From Eubacteriales bacterium (GTDB lineage Bacteria > Bacillota > Clostridia > Lachnospirales > Vallitaleaceae): a stretch of 34,506 nucleotides of DNA. Below are positions 1-8,724 of this stretch, in pieces. A model generated the notes under the pieces. The model was not told the origin of the DNA, did not search any database, and saw nothing but the letters and a program-made list of their open reading frames with translations. Position numbers and translations under genes: made by a program. Location of the stretch: the NCBI GenBank assembly GCA_030535295.1, contig JAUMXK010000016.1, forward strand, positions 1 through 34,506. Direction: 5' to 3'. How positions within the stretch are numbered: position 1 is the first letter of the stretch; each line of letters starts with the position of its first letter.

Positions 1-182
1 AAACCATATCAAAATCTTTTTCAAATAGTTCTTGACATATTACCAGAATGCTTTTGTATTTCAAATTTTCTTTTTACACCCCTTTTTTACACCAGTATAC
101 CATAAACAAACTATAAAAAATATATTTTCTCCTTTTTTCTGTTCGTACATCCTAATTTTCATTTCTTATTCCAGCATACGAA

Positions 183-213
183 AAACCTCTCATCTCTAGC
201 GGATAAGAGGTTT
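183..213 (-). terminator. Rho-independent terminator of the macro/vWA/nucleotidase operon
   Basis: The inverted repeat AAACCTCT (183-190) / AGAGGTTT (206-213) reads on the minus strand as a stem followed by a short T run. It lies about 60 bp after the nucleotidase stop, where the three-gene operon should end. Confidence 0.7.
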
Positions 214-273
214 CTACTTTACCTTTGCTTTACCATAAATTCAAATATTAATATTTAAAAACTCTATCCCTTC

Positions 274-786
274 CTAATCCAACATTCCCCACTCCCTAAG
301 GATTTGCATGGTTTTTTCGGAACTTGTATGGCAAATGGCTGTTCCTCCCATTTTCTGCCATTCCGACACATTTTTTTGATAATCATCTATCAAAATGCTG
401 TTTTTTCCTTTGCAAAAACCGGCTTTTTCCGCACGCAGGACAATGTTGACCTTAACATCCTCCGATAGCAGTCTTCTAACCCAGTTTCGCTTATCTTCTC
501 CTGCTCCGTCAATACCACGATGCGGTTTTGGAACCGCTGTTAAGATTTCGCATCGCTCTCCATATTTTTGATAGACGGCATCAAACATTTCTTTTGCCTT
601 TGCCATCAATTCGAGCCTATCATAAAAGTGCTTCGCCTCTTTTACCGAAAGCCACATTTTATCTTCTTCTGCTTGCGAATAATCTTTTTCATTTTGGTTT
701 CGCACCTTCAGACCACAAATTTCCTTGATTCCTCTTTCAAAGTCTGCAAGTACCCCATCCAAATCAAAATAAATTTTATCTACCAT
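274..786 (-). CDS. HAD-family 5'(3')-deoxyribonucleotidase-like protein
   Basis: This 170-aa protein resembles the cytosolic 5'-nucleotidase type C / YorS-like branch of the HAD superfamily, which dephosphorylates (deoxy)nucleoside monophosphates. The N-terminus has HAD motif I as DLDGVLAD (D8 nucleophile, D10 acid/base). A Thr in ILTAVP fits motif II and ILIDDYQKN fits the acidic motif IV. The length is usual for the family and there is no signal peptide or membrane segment, so it should be cytosolic. The ATG overlaps the end of the upstream vWA gene by 11 bp, which implies translational coupling. Substrate preference cannot be read. Its operon with a macro-domain protein suggests a role in nucleotide or ADP-ribose-related metabolism (inference). 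Confidence 0.8.
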   Translation of the reverse strand: MVDKIYFDLDGVLADFERGIKEICGLKVRNQNEKDYSQAEEDKMWLSVKEAKHFYDRLELMAKAKEMFDAVYQKYGERCEILTAVPKPHRGIDGAGEDKRNWVRRLLSEDVKVNIVLRAEKAGFCKGKNSILIDDYQKNVSEWQKMGGTAICHTSSEKTMQILREWGMLD

Positions 787-1459
787 TGTTTCCTCCTCTT
801 TTCCTATAATCCTCTCGAATTTCCTGCGACCAATTACTCTCCCTTAAGCATTGCTTGACTTCTCCTGCACAAGCTGCTTGCATTACAGAGCTGACTGCCT
901 CTGACACCCCTTTATAGACTGTAGCGGTCCCAACACTATCATGAACATAATTCACTGCATTTTCTTTGGAAATGCCAAACCTGCCTGCTTCTTGATAAGA
1001 GTCAATGTTCGCTCCGATGAAAATGAATTCCCAACCATACTTTTTTTGCTGATGACAAATCATCCGATTGATTTTTTCATAAGAATAGTTTCGGCTGGCA
1101 TTCTCCATGCCATCCGTTGTAATGACAAATACGGTTTTCTCCGGTCTATCTTCTTCTCTAGCATATTTGTGAACATTTCCGATATGACGAATTGCACCGC
1201 CAACAGCATCCAGCAGCGCCGTTGTTCCTCCAACATAATAATCCTTTTCCGTCATTTCTTCAACCTTTTTTATGCTAACTCTGTCATGTAAAACCTTACA
1301 TAGATGATCAAAAAGTATCGTGGAAACAACTGCCTCCTCACCGGTCTCTTTTTGTTTTTTTATCATGGCATTAAAACCGCCGATAGTATCCCTTTCCATA
1401 CCTTCCATAGAGCCGCTGCGATCCAAAATATAAACAATCTCTGTCAAACCTTTTTTCAT
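776..1459 (-). CDS. von Willebrand factor A (vWA) domain protein
   Basis: A 227-aa single-domain vWA protein. The MIDAS metal site is visible as DRSGS (D13, S15, S17), a downstream Thr in GGTTALLDA and the Asp of TTDGMENAS. There is no signal peptide, so it is probably cytosolic. I chose the ATG at 1459 because AAGGAGG lies directly upstream; the reading frame stays open 18 codons further upstream with no better ribosome site. Such stand-alone vWA proteins (TerY-like in the broad sense) usually mediate metal-dependent protein-protein contacts, often beside phosphorylation, stress or phage-linked genes. It lies between the macro-domain gene (94 bp upstream) and the nucleotidase (11-bp overlap). 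The function is not known. Confidence 0.82.
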   Translation of the reverse strand: MKKGLTEIVYILDRSGSMEGMERDTIGGFNAMIKKQKETGEEAVVSTILFDHLCKVLHDRVSIKKVEEMTEKDYYVGGTTALLDAVGGAIRHIGNVHKYAREEDRPEKTVFVITTDGMENASRNYSYEKINRMICHQQKKYGWEFIFIGANIDSYQEAGRFGISKENAVNYVHDSVGTATVYKGVSEAVSSVMQAACAGEVKQCLRESNWSQEIREDYRKRGGNNGR

Positions 1460-1553
1460 TGTAATTTCCTCCTTTTGGGTTATTATTGTTATACACCTAT
1501 TATAGAAAAACAATTTGTAAAAAGGTCAACCCCAAGGCGACATAGAAAAATTA

Positions 1554-2588
1554 TCAGGAAAGCGGCTCTAATCCAAAGTCAAATAAAGCAATGTCTATTT
1601 TAATGACATTAAAGTCTTGTCTTTTGATAAAATACTCTACCACAATATCTGTCTGTGAAATCGGAGAAAAAGCATAGCCGGCTACTTTCAAAAAATCCAC
1701 CGCCTCATCCATATTTAATCGTAAGCCTACCGCCAACGCCAACATTTTTTCTTTTGACGGTTTCACCTGTCCTTTCATCAATTTGGAAAAATACTGCTTG
1801 GAAATATTTGCTGCCGAATAGACCTCCGAGTTCTTCAATCCTTTTTTGTTAATCAGTTTTTGTAAATACTCCTCAAAAGAATTGGTGTAAATCGACATTA
1901 GAGATTTTTCCAGTGATTCTTGCTGTTTTATTAATGCCGATTCCTCTGCAACCACATGGTTTCTATGCTTTCTATGAAGATAGTGCGTGCTTTGCTCGTT
2001 TAAAAACGGCATGACTGGATGGCGATATTCTTCTTCCAGTCTTTGTTTCACATATTCATTATCTATAAAATGCTGGATTGCTGTGACAGACTTCCGCTCG
2101 ACATCATCTAAAATGCCAACCGTTTCCTCCTCAAAGACCACCAGAATAATATCCATCTCATACTTTTCTAAAAAGTCGGTGAATGCCGCAATCGCTATTT
2201 CAATGCCTATTTTCTTTGGAAAACCGTAAGAGCCGGTAGCTAAAAGCGGAAACGCAATACTTTCACAATTCTTTTCCTGTGCAAGCATTAATGCTTTATC
2301 ATAGCATTGCCTTAGTAACACAGCCTCCTGATGAAGACCGTCAATCCACCAAGGACTGCTGGTGTGAATAATATATCTTGCCTGAAGCCCAAAAGCCTCC
2401 GTCAGTCCCACTTGTCCCGGCACCAGATAGCCGATGTCCTGTCTGGCTTTTAAAAGCTGTTCCACACCGGCTGCCTTATATATGGCCAAGTCAACCCCGC
2501 TCCCTATTTTAACCTCCGGATTGGCGGTATTTACTATTGCATCGGCTTTGACTTTGATAATATCATTTCTAACAATTCTAAATGCCAT
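1554..2588 (-). CDS. Macro domain protein with C-terminal HTH domain
   Basis: A 344-aa two-domain protein. Residues ~1-160 form a macro domain: it begins AFRIVRNDIIKVKADAIVNT, continues with NPEVKIGSGVDLAIYKAAG and later has PLLATGSYGFPKK, the loops that bind ADP-ribose in this fold. A charged linker (~160-235) leads to an XRE-like helix-turn-helix (~240-310; GLKNSEVYSAANISKQYFSK, then GQVKPSKEKMLALAVGLRL). Macro domains bind or hydrolyse ADP-ribose or its derivatives. Fusion to an HTH suggests either a DNA-binding regulator sensing such a ligand or a de-ADP-ribosylase brought to DNA (inference). AAGGAG precedes the ATG at 2588. It is the first gene of the macro/vWA/nucleotidase operon. Confidence 0.82.
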   Translation of the reverse strand: MAFRIVRNDIIKVKADAIVNTANPEVKIGSGVDLAIYKAAGVEQLLKARQDIGYLVPGQVGLTEAFGLQARYIIHTSSPWWIDGLHQEAVLLRQCYDKALMLAQEKNCESIAFPLLATGSYGFPKKIGIEIAIAAFTDFLEKYEMDIILVVFEEETVGILDDVERKSVTAIQHFIDNEYVKQRLEEEYRHPVMPFLNEQSTHYLHRKHRNHVVAEESALIKQQESLEKSLMSIYTNSFEEYLQKLINKKGLKNSEVYSAANISKQYFSKLMKGQVKPSKEKMLALAVGLRLNMDEAVDFLKVAGYAFSPISQTDIVVEYFIKRQDFNVIKIDIALFDFGLEPLS

Positions 2589-2721
2589 TTGTTTACTCCT
2601 TACTGGAAATGATTCCTCTAATACCTCTTATCTTAAAACTCCATTTATAACGGTAATTCTCCGACTTGCATTGTAGCATTACGGTATTTATATTATGATA
2701 TTATAAAAATAAAGCGAAGTA

Positions 2722-3387
2722 TTATTCTTCTTTCATGTTTAGAAGCTCATCCATATAACCGCTCATAATTTCATAACCCCAAGGATCATAAATTTCTCCT
2801 CGTGCAATTTCTTCTGCAATCATGGTTTGCATCTCCTTATAATACAATTCGACCAAAGATATTCTACAATCCAGTCCATCTGCTATCTCATCCGGAGTAG
2901 ACAAACAATTACATCTAAAATAATCCAGTATCTCCTGATATTCTTCGGTTTCCTTATAAGTTCCATTCTCATACTCCGGCACATACCTTTCATATAGTAA
3001 TGCATTGTTTAGCGAGTATGCCGTTTCGTTGTTTGACACTACTTTTCTTACATCTGTAAAACTACCTGTGCCTACTAATCTTGCAAATCTTCTGCCAACC
3101 GAAGCACGAATGGAATTCATTTTTTTACCCTCTAATTTTTGAAATGTTTCGGAAGCCTCCGAGATTTCAAATGGCACATAGTACTCCGAATAAAAAACAT
3201 ACTCCTCTATTTCCCGCAAAATATCATCTTCTATCTCTGTCTGCAAATAGTCATCCTTATCTGCAAACCCATAGTATTCTTCTACAATGTCTGCAATAAT
3301 CCGGCTTATACTCTTTCCGCTTTGCTTAGCATCCGCACTTAATTTTTCGATTACCTCATCACTGGGATAGACTTGAATTTTTTTCAT
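2722..3387 (-). CDS. RHH (CopG-like) N-terminal domain protein, C-terminus unknown
   Basis: A 221-aa protein. The ATG at 3387 is preceded by GGAGG, so it is preferred over an in-frame codon at 3441. The first ~40 residues (KKIQVYPSDEVIEKLSADAK, then a Lys/Ser turn and IADIVEEYYG) fit the strand-helix-helix of an RHH/CopG DNA-binding domain. Residues ~45-221 are acidic, helical and unrecognised. They include a segment around EYQEILDYFRCNC that resembles the wing of an ImmA-like or HTH-associated domain only vaguely. It is probably a free-standing regulator. No toxin partner lies beside it. Confidence 0.55.
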   Translation of the reverse strand: MKKIQVYPSDEVIEKLSADAKQSGKSISRIIADIVEEYYGFADKDDYLQTEIEDDILREIEEYVFYSEYYVPFEISEASETFQKLEGKKMNSIRASVGRRFARLVGTGSFTDVRKVVSNNETAYSLNNALLYERYVPEYENGTYKETEEYQEILDYFRCNCLSTPDEIADGLDCRISLVELYYKEMQTMIAEEIARGEIYDPWGYEIMSGYMDELLNMKEE

Positions 3388-3576
3388 AAAACCCTCCAAA
3401 AGAATAAAAGTAAATGAATCATTTACTATATTGTAATCCATCTCTTTTATTAATGCAAGTCTTTTTTCCGAAAATATGTTCTCCCTATTTAACCTATACT
3501 TTAAAATACTTACCTCTCTCTTTTCCCATAAAAATAAGCTGCCCTTATATCAATATTTCCCTCAAAATCTCCGCAA

Positions 3577-3610
3577 GCAAAAGCGTAGCAGCCCAAAGCC
3601 GCTACGCCTT
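3577..3610 (-). terminator. Rho-independent terminator of the SLH/lipoprotein operon
   Basis: GCGTAGC (3583-3589) / GCTACGC (3601-3607) forms a G+C-rich stem with a TTTT run on the minus strand. It lies about 70 bp past the stop of the last lipoprotein gene. Confidence 0.8.
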
Positions 3611-3679
3611 CTATCTCCTATATTAAAATCGACCGTCTATTGTCAACTTTTCTTTTCTTGTACTATTCGCCAGCCGCTT

Positions 3680-5035
3680 CTACTCTATTTCCTGCAAAAC
3701 CAAGCTGTCATCTTTCCCACTTGGATAAATCATAAAAGTTCTGGTTAGGCCCTCTTCATCCGTATAAGAAATCCCATTATTCGGAATTAATCCGAAAAAG
3801 TGGAGACCCGCAATAAATGGCCTGTTTGGGTCCAGTACATCTATACTATAAACCTCTTTAACCACATAACTTCCCTCGTTATTATCACCTTTTTCCTCGT
3901 ATTTCAAATCCAAAATCTTAAAATTCTTGACCCGCTCACTCGAAGTAAAGGTTATCTTCGCTGCGTCCTCATCATCGGCATTATACGAGTCATAGTCAAA
4001 GGAAAAATTTATCTCATCCTCCGTCGAATAATCGGCAAAAATCTTTATCAACTCAAACTCCATTTCCGAATACTCCGCAAAGTCTGAAAACGGTATCAGC
4101 CGAATCTCTTTGGCCTTATCCCTGATAGAAGCAAGGAGCGCCTCATACTCCTGCTCACTAATCTTGAGTTCCTCCGAGCTATCAATGTCCGACTCGCCGA
4201 TAATATTACGGTAAAAAGCCGGAGTTTTTACATCATCCCCCTTTTCCTCCATAAAGTAATAATCCTCATACTCTACCGACCGGGCATCGGTAACCAATGT
4301 TATCACAGCAGTAAACTCATCCAGCGGATGACCGATGTAGTTATAGTAAAACTTCCCGTCACCAATGTAAAAAAGTTTATCCACGGATGTACCAATCAGT
4401 GCAATATATGGCTCATTCTCTTCATCTATGGAGTAAATTTCATAAATCGTCTTACCATAGTGGTAGTCCCCCTTCTTCTCGTCAATGCCGCCGATAATCA
4501 GCTCCGGCACACCATCTCCACTGATGTCAATAATATTATAGCCAAATGACGCCAAACCAATCTCTGCACTGTCTTCCATCTCCTCTAATACCCCGACGGT
4601 ATCCTTATTAATATCCATCACCGTCTCTTGTCCGGTATAAGCCTGAAACACTCCCAGCATGCCCTGATTTAGATCGTCTTCCTCCATTTGAGCGGTCAGC
4701 AAACGATAATACCTTGACAATTCCTGCACATAGTAGATTTTATACTCCTTTGCTGCGGCTCGGTAGTTCTTGTCATAATTTAGATAACTATCCACTTCCT
4801 CCGGCTCATTACTTTCTTCTATTTGCTCCTTTTCGGAGCTTGCCTGCCCCTGCTTCTCTTTTGGCGTATTTTCATCCTTTGTAATAGTATCCTTTTTGTC
4901 CATTTCATTTTCTACAATCTGAGCCGGCTTATCCGGATTCTCCGGTCCGCCAAAAGGTAACTTCGGCAGACAACCACTGAATAGCAACGAAAGAATACAG
5001 GTAACCGCCAGTAAATATTGTAATTTCTTACTCAT
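3680..5035 (-). CDS. Lipoprotein with acidic repeat-like DxNxD segment
   Basis: A 451-aa lipoprotein. The ATG at 5035 has GGGGAG upstream; the frame is open further upstream but without a signal. Residues 1-22 are a type II signal peptide with lipobox LFSGC, followed by a long Pro/Glu/Lys-rich linker (~25-80) that would span the cell wall. The globular part contains IIDISGDGVPELIIGGID, an Asp-rich FG-GAP/VCBS-like calcium-loop motif. The same arrangement (VEDINEDEIPELFVGLVD) occurs in the adjacent upstream lipoprotein, so the two are paralogous over this segment. It is the third gene of the SLH/lipoprotein operon, 28 bp behind its neighbour. Surface anchoring is predicted; no enzymatic motif is seen. 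Confidence 0.75.
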   Translation of the reverse strand: MSKKLQYLLAVTCILSLLFSGCLPKLPFGGPENPDKPAQIVENEMDKKDTITKDENTPKEKQGQASSEKEQIEESNEPEEVDSYLNYDKNYRAAAKEYKIYYVQELSRYYRLLTAQMEEDDLNQGMLGVFQAYTGQETVMDINKDTVGVLEEMEDSAEIGLASFGYNIIDISGDGVPELIIGGIDEKKGDYHYGKTIYEIYSIDEENEPYIALIGTSVDKLFYIGDGKFYYNYIGHPLDEFTAVITLVTDARSVEYEDYYFMEEKGDDVKTPAFYRNIIGESDIDSSEELKISEQEYEALLASIRDKAKEIRLIPFSDFAEYSEMEFELIKIFADYSTEDEINFSFDYDSYNADDEDAAKITFTSSERVKNFKILDLKYEEKGDNNEGSYVVKEVYSIDVLDPNRPFIAGLHFFGLIPNNGISYTDEEGLTRTFMIYPSGKDDSLVLQEIE

Positions 5036-5063
5036 ACATAATCTCCCCTTTCTACCGGACTTT

Positions 5064-6713
5064 TTATATATCTTCCCCGACTTGCTCTGCAAATGGATAG
5101 CTGTCATACTCTATCTGTTTCATCGACATTACTTTGCCCTCTGCATTCGTTTTAATCTGCCACAGGCTGCATTCGTACTCAATTCTTAGTTTTTTGGGGT
5201 TCTTTATCGGTTTTACCACCTCGTAGGCTACCGCTTCCATTGGAGGTACCGATGTAATGATTTTATTTTCCGGGTCGTACATCACTTCATCTAACCACAT
5301 CCGATTGTTTTGATAATCTACTTTGCTACACATTGCATAAAACTCCGCATTCTTTTTGACAGTAGTCGTTTGCGGGTAGTCCACTGTCTTACGAAAAACA
5401 TGAACCGGTGAATCAAAGATTTCATATAGAAAACTGATACCGTTATTGATTTGATATAGCTCGATTACGATTTCACCATCGCCCAAAGCCTTGTAAGTCA
5501 ATACATAATCGCCATCAAAATTGTCGCCCACATACATCGACTTTTCCTCTTTCGGCACACTAAAATTAGTCGTTTGAAAAGAAATCGTATTGTTAAAGCC
5601 GCTTTCATCCTGAGTATAATCTAAGATGTCAATATAGCCCTCCGATTCATACTTGCCCTTATTTTTGGGGCTGGTAATCTCAAAAGAATAGGAATAATCC
5701 TCTCCAATCAAAAGTCTCGCCATTTCCTTGGACGACTCGGCATGCCAATAGGTCCATTCTCCCAACAGGAGCTGATGAATCGACTCTTCTCTTTGAAAGA
5801 CCAAAGGGTCCGTTGACTTTTCCAATGATTTCGGCGTCGGTTTCTTCCTTTTTTTCTCTTTTTCACTTTCATACTCGGAAAAAGGCGTATAGCGAACCGC
5901 TTCAATCATCATTATCAGTTCTCCCACGAAATTCTTATATACATCCGCATCCATTGCCTCCGAATGCTCCGGCTCCCAATTCTCTTTTGAGGTATAGTAG
6001 TATTTCTTTTCTTCCGGTGAAAAAACGGATTCTACAAATTTTAGGCTTTTCCCCTGCTTTTCCAGTTGATAGATTGAAAAAAATATCCCTTCCCCGCCAG
6101 ACGCTTCATTTAAAAAATAACCCTTTTGACCATTGGCCAGACAATAATACCGATCTCGCGGATTGCCGGCAAGAATTAGCGTCGGTTTTTTATTTACCAA
6201 GGTAAACATGGCATAGATACTATCCACTTCGCTGGTACCGGAATCATTATCGACTAAGCCCACGAAAAGCTCCGGTATCTCATCCTCGTTGATATCCTCA
6301 ACCGCATATCCGACGGACTCCATGATTTCCTCACGCTCCATCGTTAAAAACATCTCCCAAATCGCCGCCTTACTATCATCAATGTCTGATGTATCCTTCT
6401 CACTGTTGTAGTCATAATTCATCATAAATTGATAATACTCCTCAATCACCGCTGCATAAGGGTCTTCTGTATTGTCCTGTGAGGTATCCGAATTTTGAGC
6501 TGGCTTATTTTTCTTCTTTAAAGACTTGCTACTCCTCTCTTTTTCATCGGTTTTGCTCTCCTCTTTCTTTTCCGGTTTTTCCTTTTCTACCGAAACACTT
6601 GGCACATCCGATTTTTCTTCGGTTTGCGGATTCATCTTCGGCTGCAGAGTGCAGCCGCTTAGCGTTACCGAAAGTATTAAAGCGAATAATAATGCTGTTT
6701 TTAACTTTTTCAT
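5064..6713 (-). CDS. Lipoprotein, paralogue of the downstream gene
   Basis: A 549-aa lipoprotein. The signal peptide ends in LSGC (Cys ~21), followed by ~70 residues of Lys/Glu/Ser-rich linker. Residues ~90-270 contain EEYYQFMMNYDY and the Asp-rich loop DINEDEIPELFVGLVD, matching the neighbouring lipoprotein. A second, unrecognised beta-rich region (~290-549) begins with LLLGEWTYWHAE, which resembles the start of a lipocalin-like or calycin-type barrel. It lies 29 bp after the SLH gene and 28 bp before the next lipoprotein, so all three are probably co-transcribed and form one surface-exposed set. I do not recognise a known family. Confidence 0.75.
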   Translation of the reverse strand: MKKLKTALLFALILSVTLSGCTLQPKMNPQTEEKSDVPSVSVEKEKPEKKEESKTDEKERSSKSLKKKNKPAQNSDTSQDNTEDPYAAVIEEYYQFMMNYDYNSEKDTSDIDDSKAAIWEMFLTMEREEIMESVGYAVEDINEDEIPELFVGLVDNDSGTSEVDSIYAMFTLVNKKPTLILAGNPRDRYYCLANGQKGYFLNEASGGEGIFFSIYQLEKQGKSLKFVESVFSPEEKKYYYTSKENWEPEHSEAMDADVYKNFVGELIMMIEAVRYTPFSEYESEKEKKRKKPTPKSLEKSTDPLVFQREESIHQLLLGEWTYWHAESSKEMARLLIGEDYSYSFEITSPKNKGKYESEGYIDILDYTQDESGFNNTISFQTTNFSVPKEEKSMYVGDNFDGDYVLTYKALGDGEIVIELYQINNGISFLYEIFDSPVHVFRKTVDYPQTTTVKKNAEFYAMCSKVDYQNNRMWLDEVMYDPENKIITSVPPMEAVAYEVVKPIKNPKKLRIEYECSLWQIKTNAEGKVMSMKQIEYDSYPFAEQVGEDI

Positions 6714-6742
6714 ACTAGACTCCTTTGCTTGGCACTTCCATC

Positions 6743-8557
6743 CTAATTGATAATTTGATTGATTCGGATGGAGAAAGGTCCGGTATATACTTGGTTGCTT
6801 TTTTCATAAAGTTTTTCCACAAAAACTTCGTAACCGCCGAAGTCTCTTTTTTCCTTTGCACCCTCCGGAGTAATTTCAAATCCATAGTATTGATTGCCGT
6901 CAAGATTTTTTTCAAACGGCTGATAGCTGACCTTAATCTCTTTTCCGTTTTTATCCAGAAGGCGTAATCCCTCGACCGATCCCACTTTGCCGTCCGTATA
7001 AAGTATAATTCTATACTCGTTATAATTTTGTTCAATTACTACAATCGGCTGTATTTTGATATATGCATCCCTTTTTACATCACCATACTTGCGGGACGGG
7101 CTTGGGGAATCCTCCCTCTTCGGTCTTTCCGAAACTTCGACTTCTTTCCATACCTCCACTGGATGCAGTTTCGGCGGTTCTGCCACTATCTCTGCCGGTT
7201 TCGGTTCTCTCACCTCCGGAAGCGGAATCTCCTTTTTCTCAAATATTGTAAAATCAAGTTCGATTTGGTCGGCATCGTCCATAAACTTATGGTAAGGTGC
7301 CGTCATATAGCCCCATACTTTAAGACTTGCTTCCTGCTTCGGATATACTTCCGGTCTTGTAAATACCACCTTAAATTCCTTGCCTCCCCAGCCTAGCCTA
7401 TAGTCTACATTTTCCTGCATAAGTCTTCCGTCGCTATATACTTCATGGCCTTCGGTTCCTTTTCTATGGCCATCCGGCGGCATCACATTGATACTCATCA
7501 ATCCACGAAAGCTCTTTTGATCCAGCACTTCGGCCTGAACAAATTTAATTGGAATAAAGTCCTTAAACTCTGCCGTAATGACCGCATCGGAAATAGCCGA
7601 TTTGCCATCGGATGCCTTTAAGCCATTGATTGCACAGACAATCGTTTTACCATGTAAATTTTGATTGGAGAATTTAAAACGAATACTGTCTCCCCCCGGC
7701 GAAAGATTGTAATGTGCATCTTCAATTCTTCTGCCATCCACCGTAAATGTAAAATTGCTCTTACTTGGGAAGGAAACTAGCGTATTAAACTTAATATTCA
7801 ATTCATCATATAAATAGGTCTTGGCCGCAACCGGCTTTAATACCTGTGGTAGCTGCACTGAAGTAAATACCTTTGGCGTCTGTATTTGTGCATCTGTCTT
7901 CAGCTTATCTGCTACCGGATTACTTTGATAATCGAAACGGGTTTGCTCAAAGATTTCTTTAAATCGATGTAAATCCTGCTCTCCCAAAATCAGACCGGAA
8001 TTACCGTTTTTAGGAATCTCAAGGCTGTTAATCATATAAATAAAGGCTTGTCCACGAGTAATTTTTTCAGAGCCGTCTCCCGCATCCAGGGTTATTCCGA
8101 TTGTTCTGGCTTTGCCCATAATATCTTCTTTTGACCAGTCCGCACTGTGATTGAGTGCTCTTAGCATATAGGTTGCCATTATTTTCCGATTTACAGGTTG
8201 TCCCGTTCCGAACAGATTATTGCCGATACCGTTGGTCAGCCCCTTTGTATAAGCATAATCGACATATTTCGCCGCCCAGTGATTTTTCGGCAAATCACTG
8301 AATTGCCCGTAAGCGGTAAATGCCTGTGCTTCCTGTTCCAATCCCAGCATCCGAATCAGTATGACAATCGATTGTTCCCGATTTAGAGAACCATTCTCCT
8401 CCAGACCGTTTTGTGTTCCCTTGATAATATTCAGTTCCTGTAAAATCCTGCCGGATAGGCTCTGATTATTGACAGAATCCGGAACGGTTGTTGCATGAAT
8501 CGAAACCATAGAAAGAATTAAACTCAATGCTACGACAAAACTTATTTTTTTCTTCAT
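6743..8557 (-). CDS. SLH domain cell-wall-anchored exported protein
   Basis: A 604-aa secreted protein. Residues 1-~23 are a signal peptide (MKKK, then a hydrophobic core). Three SLH-type units lie at ~35-190; the clearest is the second, with FSDLPKNHWAAKYVDYAYTK, then GIGNNLFGTGQPVNRK. SLH domains bind secondary cell-wall polymers in Gram-positive bacteria. The middle (~230-440) is beta-rich, with segments typical of Ig-like or copper-amine-oxidase-N-like folds. A Pro/Glu/Lys-rich linker (~440-490) precedes a C-terminal beta domain. It is the first gene of the operon with the two lipoproteins. Its promoter carries the conserved motif shared with the DUF6935-like gene. Confidence 0.8.
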   Translation of the reverse strand: MKKKISFVVALSLILSMVSIHATTVPDSVNNQSLSGRILQELNIIKGTQNGLEENGSLNREQSIVILIRMLGLEQEAQAFTAYGQFSDLPKNHWAAKYVDYAYTKGLTNGIGNNLFGTGQPVNRKIMATYMLRALNHSADWSKEDIMGKARTIGITLDAGDGSEKITRGQAFIYMINSLEIPKNGNSGLILGEQDLHRFKEIFEQTRFDYQSNPVADKLKTDAQIQTPKVFTSVQLPQVLKPVAAKTYLYDELNIKFNTLVSFPSKSNFTFTVDGRRIEDAHYNLSPGGDSIRFKFSNQNLHGKTIVCAINGLKASDGKSAISDAVITAEFKDFIPIKFVQAEVLDQKSFRGLMSINVMPPDGHRKGTEGHEVYSDGRLMQENVDYRLGWGGKEFKVVFTRPEVYPKQEASLKVWGYMTAPYHKFMDDADQIELDFTIFEKKEIPLPEVREPKPAEIVAEPPKLHPVEVWKEVEVSERPKREDSPSPSRKYGDVKRDAYIKIQPIVVIEQNYNEYRIILYTDGKVGSVEGLRLLDKNGKEIKVSYQPFEKNLDGNQYYGFEITPEGAKEKRDFGGYEVFVEKLYEKSNQVYTGPFSIRINQIIN

Positions 8558-8654
8558 CTCTCCTACCTCCTACTTTAAGTAATTTCCATTTTAATCGCTT
8601 TTCTCTATCGGATAGAAACTGCTTTTTTAAGCGTTCATCCTTTTTTACCTATAT

Positions 8655-8700
8655 AATGTATCATTAATACAAAAAAAATACCCTATCCAAAACTATAGGT
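8655..8700 (-). promoter_or_regulatory. Predicted response-regulator-dependent promoter of the SLH operon
   Basis: On the minus strand the motif ACCTATAGTTTTGGATAGGG (8681-8700, dyad CCTAT-N8-ATAGG) is followed after 17 bp by the extended -10 TGATACATT (8655-8663). The same arrangement with the same 17-bp spacing occurs at 13357-13402. No consensus -35 is present; the motif edge sits where a -35 would be, as expected for an activator site. Confidence 0.6.
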
Positions 8701-8713
8701 TTGCATAGGATAT
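8671..8713 (-). terminator. Terminator of the histidine kinase gene, overlapping the SLH promoter motif
   Basis: ATACCCTAT (8678-8686) pairs with ATAGGATAT (8705-8713), with one G-T wobble on the minus strand, followed by eight Ts. It lies just after the kinase stop at 8725. The stem overlaps the putative operator at 8681-8700. Confidence 0.6.
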
Positions 8714-8724
8714 TTTTTCAACAA

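Noticed and set aside
33-61. Plus-strand promoter-like TTGACA with a weak -10
   Set aside because: The -10 (TGTATT) is poor and no plus-strand gene follows.
2722-3387. Antitoxin of a toxin-antitoxin pair
   Set aside because: The RHH domain fits, but no small toxin gene lies beside it and the protein is much longer than usual antitoxins.
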